Part shown: positions 47,001 to 62,000 of the stretch, one piece after another | How the letters are laid out: each line of letters opens with the position of its first letter | Numbering within the stretch: position 1 is the first letter of the stretch | Assembly: GCF_006170445.1 (NCBI RefSeq) | Contig: NZ_VCNA01000002.1 | Location: 62,001 to 126,000 of the forward strand | Direction: 5' to 3' | Length of the DNA: 64,000 bases | Origin: Brevibacillus dissolubilis | GTDB lineage: Bacteria; Bacillota; Bacilli; Brevibacillales; Brevibacillaceae | Translations under genes and position numbers: made by a program | The notes under the pieces: model-generated | The model's input: the letters and a program-made list of their open reading frames with translations, nothing else | The model's database searches: none | What the model was told of the DNA's origin: nothing

Positions 47001-50000
47001 TCCCAGATGAACGAGGTACGCAGGATGGAGTGATGATTGATCACCTTTTGCCACGAATCTTCAAAGGCTTGCAAATCCAGGCCCCGTGTGAAGGTCAAGG
47101 CAAGCTGTACGACGTAGTCGCCGCCTTCTTGGGCATATAACGAGTGGAACAGCATTCCTTCTTGTAATGGGGACAGGGTGTATACATTCTCGATACTGCG
47201 CTCTGTGCCGAGGTAACGGTCCAGTGCCTTTTGATCGAGTTTCGCCAGCGGGAAGTCAGATGGCGTGTAGCCGCCTGCCTCTTCGGTACGGCAATGCGCG
47301 ATGATCTCGCGCAGTGACTCCATGTATTCTTCTGCCACTACCTGAATCGTGCTTGGCTCATGGATGGTTGTGTTATACATCCAAGTCAGATGCAGCTGTT
47401 CGCCGGAGATGACACCATTGACGTCCAACAGGTGCTCGCGGAGCGAATCAGCGCTGACATTGGAGCCTCTGGATTCAGGAGCCGCCTCGAATTGAGAAGC
47501 TGTGGAGATGGCTTGGTCAAATTGGCCCAGATAGTTGAAGCTGATCTCTGGTTTTGGCTGGGATTTCAGCTGTTCTACCAAAGCCTGATCGCTGCTGAGG
47601 TAGCGCAGGATGCCGTAGCCGACCCCTTTGTTCGGGATGCGGCGAAGCTGTTCTTTGACCGACTTGAGCGCTTCTCCCCATGTCTTAGCCTGTCCGATCT
47701 CCAGGACGAGCGGATACATGCTGGTGAACCAGCCAACCGTACGGGAGAGGTCTGCTCCCTTGATGATATCTTCGCGGCCATGGCCCTCCAGATGGATCGC
47801 GGTCGCATTGGCACCTGTCCAGCGCTGAATCGCTTTGGTCAATGCTGTCAGCAAGACATCATTGATCTGCAGACGGTACGGAGCCAGTGTCTCTTGGAGC
47901 AACGCTTTGGTCTCTTCAGCGGTCAATGAGAGCGTGATCTGCCCGGTGTCTGCTTCGCGGTTCACTTCGTATGCGTGATCGGTCGGCAGGCTTGGGACAT
48001 CTGTCGTCCGGGCTGTCCAGTACGCTTTTTCCTGTTGCATCGCGTCGGAATCGGCATACTGCTGTAGTTGTTGGCCCCACTCGCGGAAGGAGGTCGTTTT
48101 GCGTGGCAGCTGCACCTCTTCCCCATTCGCCAGCTGACGGTAGACGTTCTGGATGTCTTCCAACAGAATGCGCCAGGATACCCCGTCGATCGCCAAGTGG
48201 TGCACCACGATCAGCAGGCGTCCGTCTTGATCGTCACCGAGATGGAAGTATACCGCTTTGAAAAGCGTTCCTTCTGTCAGATGCAGGCTGGCCTGTACGC
48301 TCTGGGCAATCGCTTCGAGCTGTGCCGCTTGCTCGGCTGACGGTACTTGGGACAGGTCTTCGATCGTAATCGGATTCGGATCGATCTCTGCTGCATCACC
48401 GTAGTACTGCTCCCATGCTCCGTCTGTGGTGTGGACGTAACGGAGGCGCAGGGCATCGTGATGGGTGAGCAGGTGTGACACTGCTTTTTGCAGGCAGTCG
48501 AGGTCGACAGGCTGTTTCACGGCAAGCAGCAAGGATTGGTTCCAGTGATGCGATACTGACTGGTCGCGCTCGAAGAACCATTGTTGGATCGGCGTGAGCG
48601 GCAGTGCACCTGTGAGCGTTCCTTGCTCTGCTGCGCTGATCGCCATCTCTTCTGCATCTTGGCCCAGCAGTGTGATCACAGCGGAAAGCTGTGCAATGGT
48701 CTGATTTTCAAAGAGCTGTTTTGGCGTCACACGCAATCCTGCTTGATTCGCACGGGAGACGATCTGAATGCTCAGGATCGAATCGCCGCCGAGTTCAAAG
48801 AAGTTGTCGTGGATGCCGACTGTCTCAATCCCCAGCACCTGTTGCCAGATGTCGGCCATTTTTTGTTCGACAGCGGTCTCTGGTGCGACGTATTCGCCTT
48901 CCAGTTCCGGTTGGGAATACTCTGGTGCTGGCAAGGCTTTGCGGTCTACCTTGCCGTTCGGGGTGAGCGGCAGGCTGTCCATGATGACGAAGGCAAAAGG
49001 AACCATGTAATCCGGCAGTTTGTCCTTGAGGTAGGTACGCAGTTCACTTGCTTGTACCGAGTGCTCTGGGTCGGTGACGAGATAAGCTACGAGGCGTTTG
49101 ACCCCCGGGAGATCCTCGCGGGCGATCACGGTGTTCTCGCGTACCGCTGGATGTCCGTAGAGCGCGGTCTCGATCTCACCCAGCTCGACACGGAAGCCGC
49201 GGATGCTCACCTGATGGTCGGCACGTCCGATGAACTCGATGCTGCCATCCGGGAGGTAGCGAACCAGGTCACCTGTACGGTACATGCGTGCACCCGGCTC
49301 GGTGGTGAATGGATTCGGCAGGAAACGTTCAGCGGTCAGGTCTGGACGGTGCAGATAACCGCGTGCCAGACTGCCTCCGCCGATATACATCTCCCCTGCG
49401 ACACCGATTGGGACAGGCTGGAGGTTCTCGTCGAGTACATAGATCTTGACATTATCAATCGGTCGGCCGATCGATGGTGCGGTTGCTTGACCCGCCTGTA
49501 CAGGGACGATGCCTGCTGTTGCGACGACTGTATTTTCGGTCGGGCCGTAGTGGTTGACGAGCACGAATGGCAGGCTTGCAGACGGATAGTTGTGCAGCTT
49601 GTCACCGCCTGTGAGCATGTGGCGCAGTGGTGTGTCTTGCGGCCAGTCGAGTGCCAGCATGTTCTCTGCCAGTGGTGTCGGCAGGAAGCTGGTCGTGATG
49701 CCGCAGTCGATCAGCCAATCGCGCAATTGCTCAGGGACGAGGCGGATTTCTTCTGCCGGCAGATAGAGTGTCGCGCCTTTGGTCACGTACGGCCAGATCT
49801 CCCAGACAGATGCGTCAAATGCTGTACCCGCGATCTGTGTCGCACGGCTGCTGGCGGTCACGTCATAGGTGCGTTGGTGCCAGCTGATGAGATTGAGCAG
49901 GGAACTGTGCTCGATCTCCACCCCTTTTGGCGTTCCAGTGGAGCCGGAGGTGTAGATCACATAGGCCAGATGATCGGCTGTCACGGTGAGTGTTGGAGTC

Positions 50001-53000
50001 TCTTCGCTTTCTTGGGCGATCAGCTCCCACTCGCTGTCCAGACTGATCAGGGTGCGGGTGCATGGCTCTAAGGCGGAGCGCAGGCGGTCTTGCGTGAGCA
50101 CCAACGGCATGTTGGCATCTTCCATCATGAAAGCAAGGCGTTCTTGTGGATAGGTAGGGTCCATCGGCACATAAGCCGCTCCTGCCTTCAGAATCCCCAG
50201 CAATCCGACCAGCATCTCTACCGAACGCTCGACGCAGATCCCGACGAGAGTCTCTGTGCTGACACCCTGTTTTTGCAGGTAATGCGCCAGTTGGTTGGCC
50301 CGGCGGTTCAGTTCTGCGTAAGTGATGGTTTGTTCACCGCTTACGATGGCGATCTGCTCTGGCATTTCGCCGGCTACTGCCGCTACAAGCTCGTGTACGC
50401 ACAGGTCGCGTGCGACAGGTACATCGGTCTCGTTCCAGTCAGTGACGACCAGTTGGCGCTCTGCATCCCCGAGGAATGGCAGCAACGCAACGGATTGATC
50501 CGGTTGTTTGACGATCTCTTCGAGCAGGTTGTGGAAGTGATCCACCAGACGTACGATCGTGCTCTGATCGAACAGATCGGTGCTGTATTCAAATGTAGCC
50601 ATGATGCCATCCGGCACTTCCGCCATCGTCAGGGTCAAGTCGAACTTCGCCATGACCTGTTCTTGTGTCTGTTCATACGGCAGGACGGTCAATCCGCTGA
50701 ATTCCTGCGCTGCCAGCGGGATGTTCTGCAGAACGAACATCACTTGGTAAAGCGGTGAGTAGCTCAGGCTTCTTTCCAGCTCCAGCTCGTCTACCAGCTT
50801 CTCGAATGGCAGGTCTTGATGCGCATAGGCATTGAGCGCGGTCTCTCGTACGCGTGCCAGCACTTCTCTAAAGCTCGGCTCGCCAGACAGGTCGGTACGC
50901 ATTACCAGTGTATTAATGAAGAAACCGATCAGACTCTCTGTCTCCTTGCGATTACGGCCTGCTACCGGGCTGCCCACCAAGATATCGTCTTGGCCTGTAT
51001 AACGCGACAGCAGGAGCTGGAACGCGGCGAGCAAGGTCATGAACAGAGTAGAACCTTCTTCACGGCTCATCGCCTGTAATTTGGTCAAAAGCTCTGTTGG
51101 GAAAACAGCGGAGTAAAGCGCACCTTGATACGATTGCTCAGCCGGACGTGGACGATCTGTCGGCAAAGCGAGTAATGGTTCGCTGCCCTGCAGTTTTTCT
51201 TTCCAATAAGAGAGCTGTTGGTCCAGTACCTCTCCTTGGAGCCATTCGCGCTGCCAGACGGCAAAATCAGCATATTGGATCGCCATCTCTGGGAGTACCG
51301 GCGTCTCATCCTTGATCAAGGCTTCGTAGATCGTGATCAGCTCATCCATCAGAATCCCCATGGACCAACCGTCTGAGACGATGTGGTGCATGTTGAACAA
51401 GAAAATAAAGCTGGTCTCTTCTTCTTGGATCAGGCTGGCCCGCATCAACGGTCCTTGGGATAAGTCGAATGGCTGTTGGGCGTCTTGCTTCGCCAGTTTT
51501 TCAATCTCGGCCTGCTTCTCTTCTGCTCCAAGATGGCGCAGATCGGTTACAGTCAGACTCCAATCCATCTCTGGATGGATCACCTGTACGGCTTCGCCAT
51601 GATGATCAGTGAAGATCGTGCGCAGGCTTTCGTGACGGGCGATCAAGGTCTGCAAGCTCTGCTCCCATGCCTGTACATTCAGCTCTCCCTGCAGACGGGT
51701 CGCGGATGGAATGTTGTACAAGGCACTGCCTGGCATCAGTCGGTCAAAGAACCAGAGACGCTGCTGGGCAAAGGATAACGGCAGGTGCTCCCCTCGCTCT
51801 GCTGCTGTGATCGCTGTAAATGTCAGTTCGGACTGCTCGGCAAGCATGGTAGTGATCTCGGCGCCCATACTGCTGACGGTCGCATTCTCAAACAACGCAC
51901 GCAATGGCAGTTCGACTCCGAATGCTTCCCGCAGGCGGGAGATCGCTTGGGTCGCTAAGAGAGAATGTCCACCCAGTTCAAAGAAGTGATCATGTGCCCC
52001 CACTTTTTCCACGGACAGCACTTGGGAGTAGATGTTGGCGACCATTTCTTCCACTGGATTGCGTGGTGCGACGTACACCTTGTTCGCTGTGGCTTGACCC
52101 CACTCTGGGGCTGGCAGTGCACGGCGGTCTACTTTACCGTTGACGGTCAGTGGGATGGTATCCAGCCACTTGTAGCCGGACGGTACCATGTAGGATGGCA
52201 AGGTCTGCTTGAGCCAAGCGGTCAGCTCATCGCTTGCCGGGATGGTTGTGCTCTCGGCGGTCATGTAGGCTGCCAGTCGTTTGTCCCCTGCTTGGTCTTC
52301 GCGGGCAATGACGACGGCTTCTTTGACAGCCGGGTGTTGTCTGAGGATCGACTCGATCTCACCCAGCTCGATCCGGTAGCCGCGGATTTTGACCTGATCA
52401 TCGATCCGTCCGATGAATTCGATCTCACCATCCGGCAGATAGCGGACGAGATCGCCTGTACGGTAGAGACGTTCCCCTTCTGCTGCGAATGGGCTTTGGA
52501 TGAAGCGTTCGGCTGTCAGGTCTGGACGGTTCCAGTACCCACGGGCCAACCCGCTGCCACCGATATACAGCTCGCCTGGTACGCCGACTGGGACTGGCTG
52601 CAGCTGGTCGTTGAGGACGTATACCTTGGCGTTTCGGATCGGTCGTCCGATGGTCGGAGTCGCTCCACCTGCGAAGCATTGGGCCATCGTGGTCGTGACG
52701 GTCGCTTCGGTCGGACCATAGCAGTTAAAGAACGCACGTCCTGGTGCATAGCGGTCGATCAGCTCCCGGCTTGGTGATTCCCCACCGACGATCAGCGTGC
52801 GAAGCTCAGGGAACTCTTCGAACGGCAATGCGGCCAGTACGGAAGATGCCATCGATACGGTGGTGACGCGGCGTTCGCGGATGATGCGTGCCAGTTCTGG
52901 ACCCGGCAGCAGCGCGTCGCGGTCTTCGATCAGGAGCGCAGCACCTGAGAGCAGGGCCATCGTGATCTCGGAGACGGATACGTCAAAGCTGAAGGATGTG

Positions 53001-56000
53001 AATTGCAGCACACGGCTCGTCTCGTCCACACCGAATGCTTGAATCAGCGCGATTGCCATGTTGATGGCGCTGTGATGCTCGACCATGACCCCTTTTGGCT
53101 GACCAGTGGAGCCGGAGGTGTAGATGACATACGCCAGATGACGGGAAGTGACTCCGCTGTCTGGTGTGTCAATCGGCTCGTCGGACAAACGGTTGAGCGC
53201 TTCTTCCCCATCCAGGCAGATGACCATCGCTTCTGTCTCAGGAAGCACGGACAGCAGTGTGGATTGGGTCAGCACAAGGCTTGCCTGCGTGTCTTCGAGC
53301 ATGTACGCGATTCTCTCCAGCGGATGGGCCGGATCGATTGGCACGTAGGCCGCTCCCGCTTTCATCACACCAAGAATCCCGACGATCATCTCGATAGAAC
53401 GCTCGACGCAGATGCCGACCAGCTTGTCTGGGCCAGTACCCTGCTTTTGCAGGTAATGGGCCAGTTGGTTGGCTCGCTGGTTGAGCTGTGCGTAGGTCAG
53501 AGCTTGCTCGCCATGCTCGACGGCGATCGCATCCGGGGTCTTCTCTGCTTGTTGGGCGAACCATTCATGGATGCAGAGGTCTTGCGGATAGTCCGCTTCT
53601 GTCTGGTTCCACTCGTGGAGCACCTGCTCGCGTTCGCTTTCGCTTAGGAACGATACCTCGGACAAAAGCTGCTCTGGACACTCTGCCATAGAGGTCAAAA
53701 GGACAGCCATCTGCGAGAGGATTCGCTCGATCGTGTCTGGTTCAAAACGGGTTTGTTCAAATTGTAGGTTCAGCGTGAGACGCTTGCCTGGATCAGCTAC
53801 CAGTGTAAGCGGGTAGTTGGTCTGCTCGTTGGTCTGTACCTCCGTAATCGTGACGGCGGCTTCGGAGTCTTTGACCGTTTCGTCTACGGGATAGTTCTCG
53901 AAGACGAGGATGCTGTCGAACAGAGATTCACTCGCCGGAATCGGGCTCCAGCTGTGAATGTCGACCAACGGGGTGTATTCATACTGGCGGTTATTCAGCT
54001 GGATCTGCTGTAATCCGCGCAGCCACTCCATCACGTTCTCTTGGGACTGCAATGGTACACGTACCGGAAGTGTGTTGATGAAGAGACCGACCATGGACTC
54101 GACACCTGGCAATTCAGCCGGACGACCAGAGCCTGTCGCACCGAACACGACCTCGTCTTCCCCGCTGTAGCGGCTGAGGATGAGCGCCCACGCACCCAAG
54201 ACCAGCGTATTTAAGGTCAGATGATGCTTGCGGGCAAAATTCTGCAGCATCTCCGTCGTCTCTTGGGACAGGGAGAGGATCTGCTTGCTGTAGGTTTTTG
54301 GCTGGTGCACAGCGATGTTGGCTTTTCCCATTCCCAGTGGAGTCGGGCTGTGGAAGCCTTGCAGCTGCGTACGCCAGTATTGCTTGGCTTCTTGCAGGTC
54401 TTGACGTTGCAGCCATGCGATGTATTGGGCAAATGGCTGGGCTGTGGATACGTGAACCTCTTGGCCTTGGTTGAATGCCTGATAGTAATCCAGCCAGTCC
54501 TTGAGTACCAGCGGGAAGCTCCAACCGTCGAGCAGAACATGGTGGAAGCTCCAGAGCATCCGGTACGCCCGCTCACCCTGATCGTTGAGGTGGAGGATCG
54601 TCCAACGCATCAGCGGCGGCTGTAACAGGTCAAAATTACGTCTCCGGTCTTCTTCTACCCATGCCGCATATGCTGCTTCCTGCTCTTCCGCAGACAGGTG
54701 ACACCAATCCAGATGCTCCATGGAAATCGCAGCGTGCTTGCGTACCACTTGATGCGGCTGATCCATGCCTTCCCAGATGAAGAAGGTGCGCAGGATCGAA
54801 TGACGGTCCACTACCTTTTGCCATGCCTGTTCGCATGCTTCAAGGTTCAAGTCATCCGCAAAAGTCAGCCCCAGCTGGACAACATAGTCCCCGCCCTCTT
54901 CGGCGTACAGGGAGTGGAACAGCATCCCTTGCTGCAATGGAGACAAGGTGTAGACATTCTCAATCGTGCGGTCTGTACCCAGATATCGGTCGAGATTCTT
55001 CTGACTCAACCGGGCCAGTGGGAAATCAGATGGGGTGTATCCGCCTGCTTCCTCTGTCTGGCAGTGTGCCATGATCTCGCGCAGGGCTTGCATATAGTGA
55101 GCGGCAATCGTCTGGATTGTCTGCTCGCTGTGAATCTGTTCATTGTAGATCCACGTCATCTGCAGCTGTTCACCGGTGATTGCGCCAGTCACATCCAGCA
55201 GATGCTCGCGGATGGCTTGCTGATCGGTATGTGAGCCTCTGGATTCAGAAGCGAGGTTGAAAGTCGAAGTGCCAGAGATCGTCTGGTCGAACTGTCCGAG
55301 ATAGTTGAAGCTGATCTGTGGCTTCGCCTGATTACGCAAGCGTTCCACGGTTTCTGCATCTTGGCTGAGATAACGCAGGATGCCGTAGCCAATCCCTTTG
55401 TTCGGAATCTGGCGAAGCTGTTCCTTGATTGATTTCAGCCCGTCTCCCCATGTCTTGGACGGCTCCAGATGAAGCTGTACCGGATACATGGTGGTGAACC
55501 AACCAACCGTACGGGAGATGTCTGCCCCTTCGATGATCTCTTCACGCCCATGACCTTCGAGATGGATGGACAGCGTGTGAGCGCCTGTCCATTGGTTCAT
55601 CGCTTTGGCCAATGCGGTCAGCAGCACATCGTTCATCTGCAGACGGTATGGGGACAGTGTGTCTTGCAGCAAGGCACGGGTCTCTTCCACCGTCAGGGAA
55701 AGCGTGACCTGCTTGGTCGTCTCTTGTGTGTTGGTCTGTGCGTCATAGGCATAATCGGTCGGCAGGTGTGCCGCAGCTGGCTTTTGGCTTAGCCAGTAGG
55801 CTTTTTCTTGTTGCAGAGCCTCTGAATCGGCGTACTGCGTGAGTTGTTCTGCCCATGCTTGGAACGCGACGGTTTTTGGCGGCAATACGACTGCTGTACC
55901 GCTTGTCAGCTGTTGATACGCGGTCTGCAAATCTTCCAGCAGGATACGCCAGGAGATACCATCGACGGCCAAGTGGTGCACGACCAGCAACAGTCGGGCA

Positions 56001-59000
56001 TCCTGCTCGGCACCAAGATCGAAGTAGACAGCTCTCATCAGCGGGCCTTCTGCCAGATTCAAGCTGGCTTGCACGCCTTCTGCGATCTCTTCGATGTGAC
56101 TCACCTGCTCGGATGCAGGGATGCTGGACAAGTCTTCGATGAAAAATGGCACTTGCTCCGTCTCTGCATCATGACGGGCACGCCACTCCCCATTCTCTTG
56201 GACAAAACGCAGGCGAAGCGCATCGTGATGGGTCAGCAGCTGTGCAATCGCTTGTTCCAAGGCAGCTGCATCGACCGGCTGGCGAATCGACAGGAGCAAG
56301 GATTGGTTCCAGTGATGCGGCTGTGGCTGGTTCTGCTCGAAGAACCATTTTTGAATCGGTGTCAGTACGAGCTCGCCAGTCACAAGACCCTGCTCTGCTT
56401 CGATCTGCGGGCCTGCCACAGATGCGGTATCCGCGACGATGCGGGCAAGCTCTGCGATGGTCTGATGCTCAAAAATCTGTTTTGGCGACAGGCGAAGTCC
56501 GGCTTGGCTGGCCCGTGCGACGATCTGGATACTGAGGATCGAGTCCCCGCCCAGTGCAAAGAAGTTATCATAAAGACCGACCTGTGGAGCGCCCAGCACT
56601 TGTTTCCAAATCTCTGCCAAGGTTGTCTCCACATGGGTGGCAGGAGCGACGAACTCTGCTTCCGAACCGGTCTGGCTGTAGGTTGGGACTGGCAGGGCTT
56701 TGCGGTCTACCTTGCCGTTAGGGGTCAGCGGCAGGCTGTCCATCATGACGAAGGCAGATGGGATCATGTACTCAGGAAGCGATTCTTTGAGATACATGCG
56801 CCATTCGATGGAGTCGATCTCTTGCTTGCTTTCCGTCACGAGGTAGGCGGCCAGACGCTTATCGCCTGGTGCATCTTCACGGACCATGACGACTGCTTCT
56901 TGGACATCTTCGTGTTGGAGCAACGCTGTCTCGATCTCACCCAGCTCGATCCGGAAGCCACGGATTTTGACTTGGTTGTCGATCCGTCCGATGAACTCGA
57001 TCGTGCCGTCTGCCAGATAGCGAACCAAGTCACCTGTTCTGTAGAGGCGTGCCTCTGGGTTATCGCTGAATGGATGCTCCACGAAGCGTTCTTCGGTCAG
57101 CTCTGGGTTGTTCAGATAACCAAGCGCCAGACCGTCTCCACCGATGTACAATTCACCCGGTACACCTGTAGGTACTGGCTGTTGCTGTTGGTCGAGGATG
57201 TAGACCGTGGTGTTCTGGATCGGACGGCCAATCGGCAAGGAGGACAGCTGCTTCGGCAAGTCGGTAACTGGATAGCAGCAGGCAAAAGTGGTCGTCTCGG
57301 TCGGACCGTAACCGTTGATGATCTGCAAGCCGTCGATGGTGAGTGCTTTGCGTACGTGCGGTACGGAGACGACATCACCGCCGACCAGCAATTGACGGAC
57401 ACCTCGCAGGTATTCAACCTGATGGTCAACCAATAGTGTGAACAAGCCCGCGGTCAGCCACATCGTTGTGACTTGATGCTTCTGAATGGTTTCGCCGATC
57501 TCCTCAAGCGATGGCAGATGCGGTGGCATCAGCACCAGCTTCGCTCCGTTTAAGAGGGCTCCCCAGATTTCAAAAGTAGCCGCGTCAAACGAAACGGTGG
57601 AGGCTTGCAGGAATACGTCATCTTCGCTGATCGTGACGTAGTTCGTATCTGTTACGAGGCGGACGATCCCACAGTGCGGGGTCAGTACCCCTTTTGGCGT
57701 ACCGGTGGAGCCGGATGTGTAGATCACGTAAGCGAGTCGCTCACCAGCCGCACTGCTGTCGGTTTCGTTGGCAGGTGCTTGATCAGACTCTTGTGTGATT
57801 ACGCTCCAGTCGCGGTCCAGGCAGATGACGGTGCGCTCTCCGATAGGGAGTTTCTCTACCAGATGAGCCTGGGTTACTAGAATTGATACGTCAGCATCCT
57901 CCATCATGTAGGCGAGACGCTCCTGTGGATAAGCCGGGTCAAGCGGTACATAGGCTGCACCTGCTTTGAGAATCCCGATGAGACCCGCGATCATCTCTAC
58001 TGAACGCTCTGCAGAGATCCCGACGAGTGAGCCTGCAGTGACTCCCTGCTTGCGCAGATAGTTCGCCACTTGATTAGCGCGGCGCTCCAGCTCGGCATAG
58101 CTGAGGCTGATCTCACCTGCGACGACAGCCGGACGGTCTTGCCATTTGGATGCTGCTTCGTGGAAGAGTTGGTCTACGGTTTTGTCACGCGGATAGGCGG
58201 TTTCTGTTCCGTTCCACTCTACCAACAGCTGCTCGCTCTCCTCTTCTGGGAGAATCGCCAGCAATTCAATCGATTCATCAGGGTCAGCGGTGATCGATTC
58301 GAGCAAGGTGCGGAAGTGCTCTACCATACGCTCAATCGTCGCCTGATCGAACAGATTGCGGTTATATTCAAAAGTAGCCATCAAGCCGTCGGTGGTCTCT
58401 ACCATCGTCAACGTGATGTCGAACTTGGATGTCACCTCATCCTGCTCCGTCTCATAGGAGCTGATGCGGATGCCTGCGGCTTGCTCAGATGCCAGCTGGA
58501 AGTTTTGCAGGGCAAACATCACTTGGAACAGCGGCGTATAGCTGAGACTGCGCTCCAGCTGCAGCTCGTCTACCAGCTTTTCGAATGGCAGGTCTTGATG
58601 GGCATACGCTTCGAGCGCGGTCTCACGCACACGAGCGAGCAATTCGCGGAAGGTCGGCTCCTCGGACATGTCTGTACGCATGACCAGAGTATTAATGAAG
58701 AAACCGATCAGCGATTCTGTCTCTTGGTGACTGCGGCCTGCCACCGGGCTTCCGACGAGGATATCCTGTTGTCCCGTATAGCGGTACAGCAAGGTCTGGA
58801 ATGCAGCAAGCAAGGTCATGAACAACGTAGCATTCTCTTCACGGCAGAGTGCCTGTAATTGTTCGGACAGATCAGCGGAGAATGTGACGGTATGCCGGCT
58901 TCCCTCATAGGTCTGCATCGCTGGACGCGGACGGTCGGTCGGGAGTGCAAGCAGTGGTTCACAGCCGCTTACTTTTTCCTTCCAATAGGACAATTGCTTC

Positions 59001-62000
59001 TCCAGCACCTCACCTTGGAGCCAATCGCGTTGCCATACGGAGTAGTCCGCGTATTGGATCGGCAAGGCTGGCAGGTCTGCTGTCTCACCGTTCAGGGTCG
59101 CCTCGTAGATGGTCAGCAGTTCGTTCATCAGAATGCCCATGGACCATCCGTCTGAGATGATGTGATGAATATTTAATAGGAAGATATGCGTCTCTTCTTC
59201 CGTGCGGATGAGGCTGGCGCGAAGCAATGGGCCTTGGCTGAGATTGAATGGCTGGTCGGCATCCATGCTGGCTAAGCGCTGTACCTCTTCCTCTTTATGC
59301 TCCGCTGGCAGATGACGCAGGTCGCAGAAGCCCATCTCCCAGTCGATCTGCGGATGGATCACTTGGATCGCTTGTCCGTTGATATCAGAGAAGGTCGTAC
59401 GCAGGCTTTCGTGACGGGCGATGACCGCTTGCAGACTCGCCTCCCATGCCTGTGCGTCCAATGCCCCGTCCAGACGAATCGCGGTCGGAATGTTATACAC
59501 GGCACTCTCCGGCATAAAACGGTCGAAGAACCATAGACGCTGCTGGGCGTAGGAGAGTGGCAGATGCTCCGTGCGGGATGCCTGTGTGATCGGCGTGGTC
59601 GCAACCCCTGTGTCACCTTGGAGCATCAGCTTAATCTGCTCGCACAGTTCAGCTACTGTCGCCGATTCGAACAGGGTGCGCATCGGCAGATGGATACCGA
59701 ATACTTCACGCAGACGGGACAGGGTCTGGGTCGCCAAGAGTGAATGACCGCCCAGTTCAAAGAAGTTGCTGTGAATCCCCACTGTCTCGACACCAAGCAC
59801 CTGCGACCAGATGTTGCAGACGAGTTCTTCCATCGGATTGCGTGGTGCCACGTAAGCTTCGGATGATGAGAGCGTCCCCCAGTCCGGTGCTGGCAGCGCG
59901 CGGCGGTCTACTTTTCCGTTCGGGGTGAGTGGCAGTTCGTCCAGGCTTACCACAGCAGCTGGAACCATATAGTCTGGCAGTCGGTCTTTGATCCAGCCAG
60001 TCAGCTGGGCTGTGTCTGCCGCTTGCTGTTCGTGTGTGGTCACATAGGCAACCAGACGCTTATCTCCCGGTTTATCTTCACGGGCGATGACGACGGCTTC
60101 CCGTACAGCTGGATGCTTGCGGAGCTGTTCTTCGATCTCGCCCAGCTCGATACGGAACCCGCGGATTTTGACTTGTTGGTCGATCCGTCCGATGAACTCG
60201 ATCACACCATCTGGGAGGTAGCGCACCAAATCCCCTGTCCGATAGAGACGGGCTTCTGGATCAGCCGCGAACGGATTGTGTACAAAACGTTCCTCTGTCA
60301 GCTCAGGACGGTTCAGGTAACCGATCGCCAGACCGTCTCCCCCGATGTACAGCTCTCCCGGTACACCTACTGGTACGGGTTGCATCTGTGGATCGAGTAC
60401 GTATACGGTCGTGTTTTTGATCGGGCGGCCAATCGGCAAGGTGGTCATGCTGTCCGGCACTTGGCTGATTGGATAGCAGCAGGTAAACGTCGTGCTCTCT
60501 GTCGGGCCGTAGCCGTTGATCACCTGCAGTCCTTCGAGCTGTAATACTTTTCGCACGTGCGGGACAGATACGACGTCACCGCCGGCGAGCAGATGACGAA
60601 CCCCGCGCAGGGAATCCAGATGATTGTCCACCATGACGGTGAACAGACCAGCCGTCAGCCAGAGAATCGTGACGCCATAGGTCTGGATCGCTTCGCCCAG
60701 TTCGGCGAGGGATGGCAGGTGCGGCGGCATCAGCGCGAGCTGTGCACCGTTGAGCAGGCTGCCCCAGATCTCAAAGGTAGCAGCGTCAAACGATACGGTA
60801 GATGCTTGGAGGAACACATCTTGCTCGGTAATCGTGACAAAATCATTATGTTTGACGAGACGTACGATCCCGCGATGTGGAACGAGTGTCCCTTTTGGTG
60901 TACCAGTTGAACCAGAGGTATAGATGACGTAGGCGACTTGGCCTGCTGTCGTCTCGTTGGCAGGTGCATCACTATTCTCCTGCTCGATCTCTGACCAATC
61001 ACGGTCGAGGCAGATCGCCTTGCCTGCTGTAGCTGGCAGCTGCTCCACCAGATGGGATTGGGTCACGAGCACGGAGAGTTGGGCATCCTCCATCATGAAA
61101 GCGAGACGCTCTTGCGGATAAGTCGGATCGAGTGGCACATAAGCGCCGCCCGCTTTGAGAATCCCGAGCAGACCGACGATCATCTCGATGGAGCGCTCTA
61201 CGCAGATCCCCACCAAGGTATCTGCCCCCACTCCCTGCTTGCGCAAATAATGAGCCAATTGGTTGGAGCGCTGATCCAGTTCGGCATAGGTGATCGATTC
61301 CTCACCGATCACAACAGCCCGCTGGTTCGGATAGTGGGCTGCCACTTCAGCAAAAAGCTCGTGTACGGTACGCTCGCGCGGATAATCGACAGCGGTCTGA
61401 TTCCACTCGACCAGCAGCTGTTGACGCTCTGCTTCGCTGATCAGCGAAAGCTCGGACAGGCGCTGCTCTGGCTCTTGTACCATCCCTTCGAGAATCATCG
61501 CGAGCTGGCGAAGCAGGAGTTCCATCGCAGAGGTCTCGAATTGACTCTGGTCAAAAATCACCTTCAGCTTCAGCTGTTCACCCGGCATCCCGACGACAGT
61601 CAACGGATGATCCATCGTTTGGTAAAAATCAACGTCGGACACGGTGAATCCGAGATTATTTTCGGCCTCGGTCTCGCCTAACGGATAGTTTTCAAAGACG
61701 AAAATGCTGTCAAACAGGGAGCTTCCCCGCGGCACTTCACTCCAGCCTTGGATTTGGACAAGGGAGGCGTATTCGTACTGGCGCACTTTGGCCTGCGTAT
61801 CTTGCAAGTGGGTCAACCACTCTGCGGCAGAGCGCTCAGCTTCTACCTGAACCTTCATCGGCAAGGTGTTGATAAACATCCCGACCATCTGCTCGACGCC
61901 CTGCAGATCGCTTGGACGTCCAGAGACGGTTACCCCATACGTCACAGCCTCTTCTCCACTCAGGCGTTGCAATAGGATGGCCCATGCCCCTTGGACGATT

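Noticed and set aside
55844-57436. Long open frames on the plus strand (530 codons here, others near 48581-50071, 8806-10122 and 30117-31181)
   Set aside because: They run antisense to clear NRPS domains, give low-complexity or atypical protein sequence without recognisable motifs, and arise from GC-biased codons of the opposite strand.
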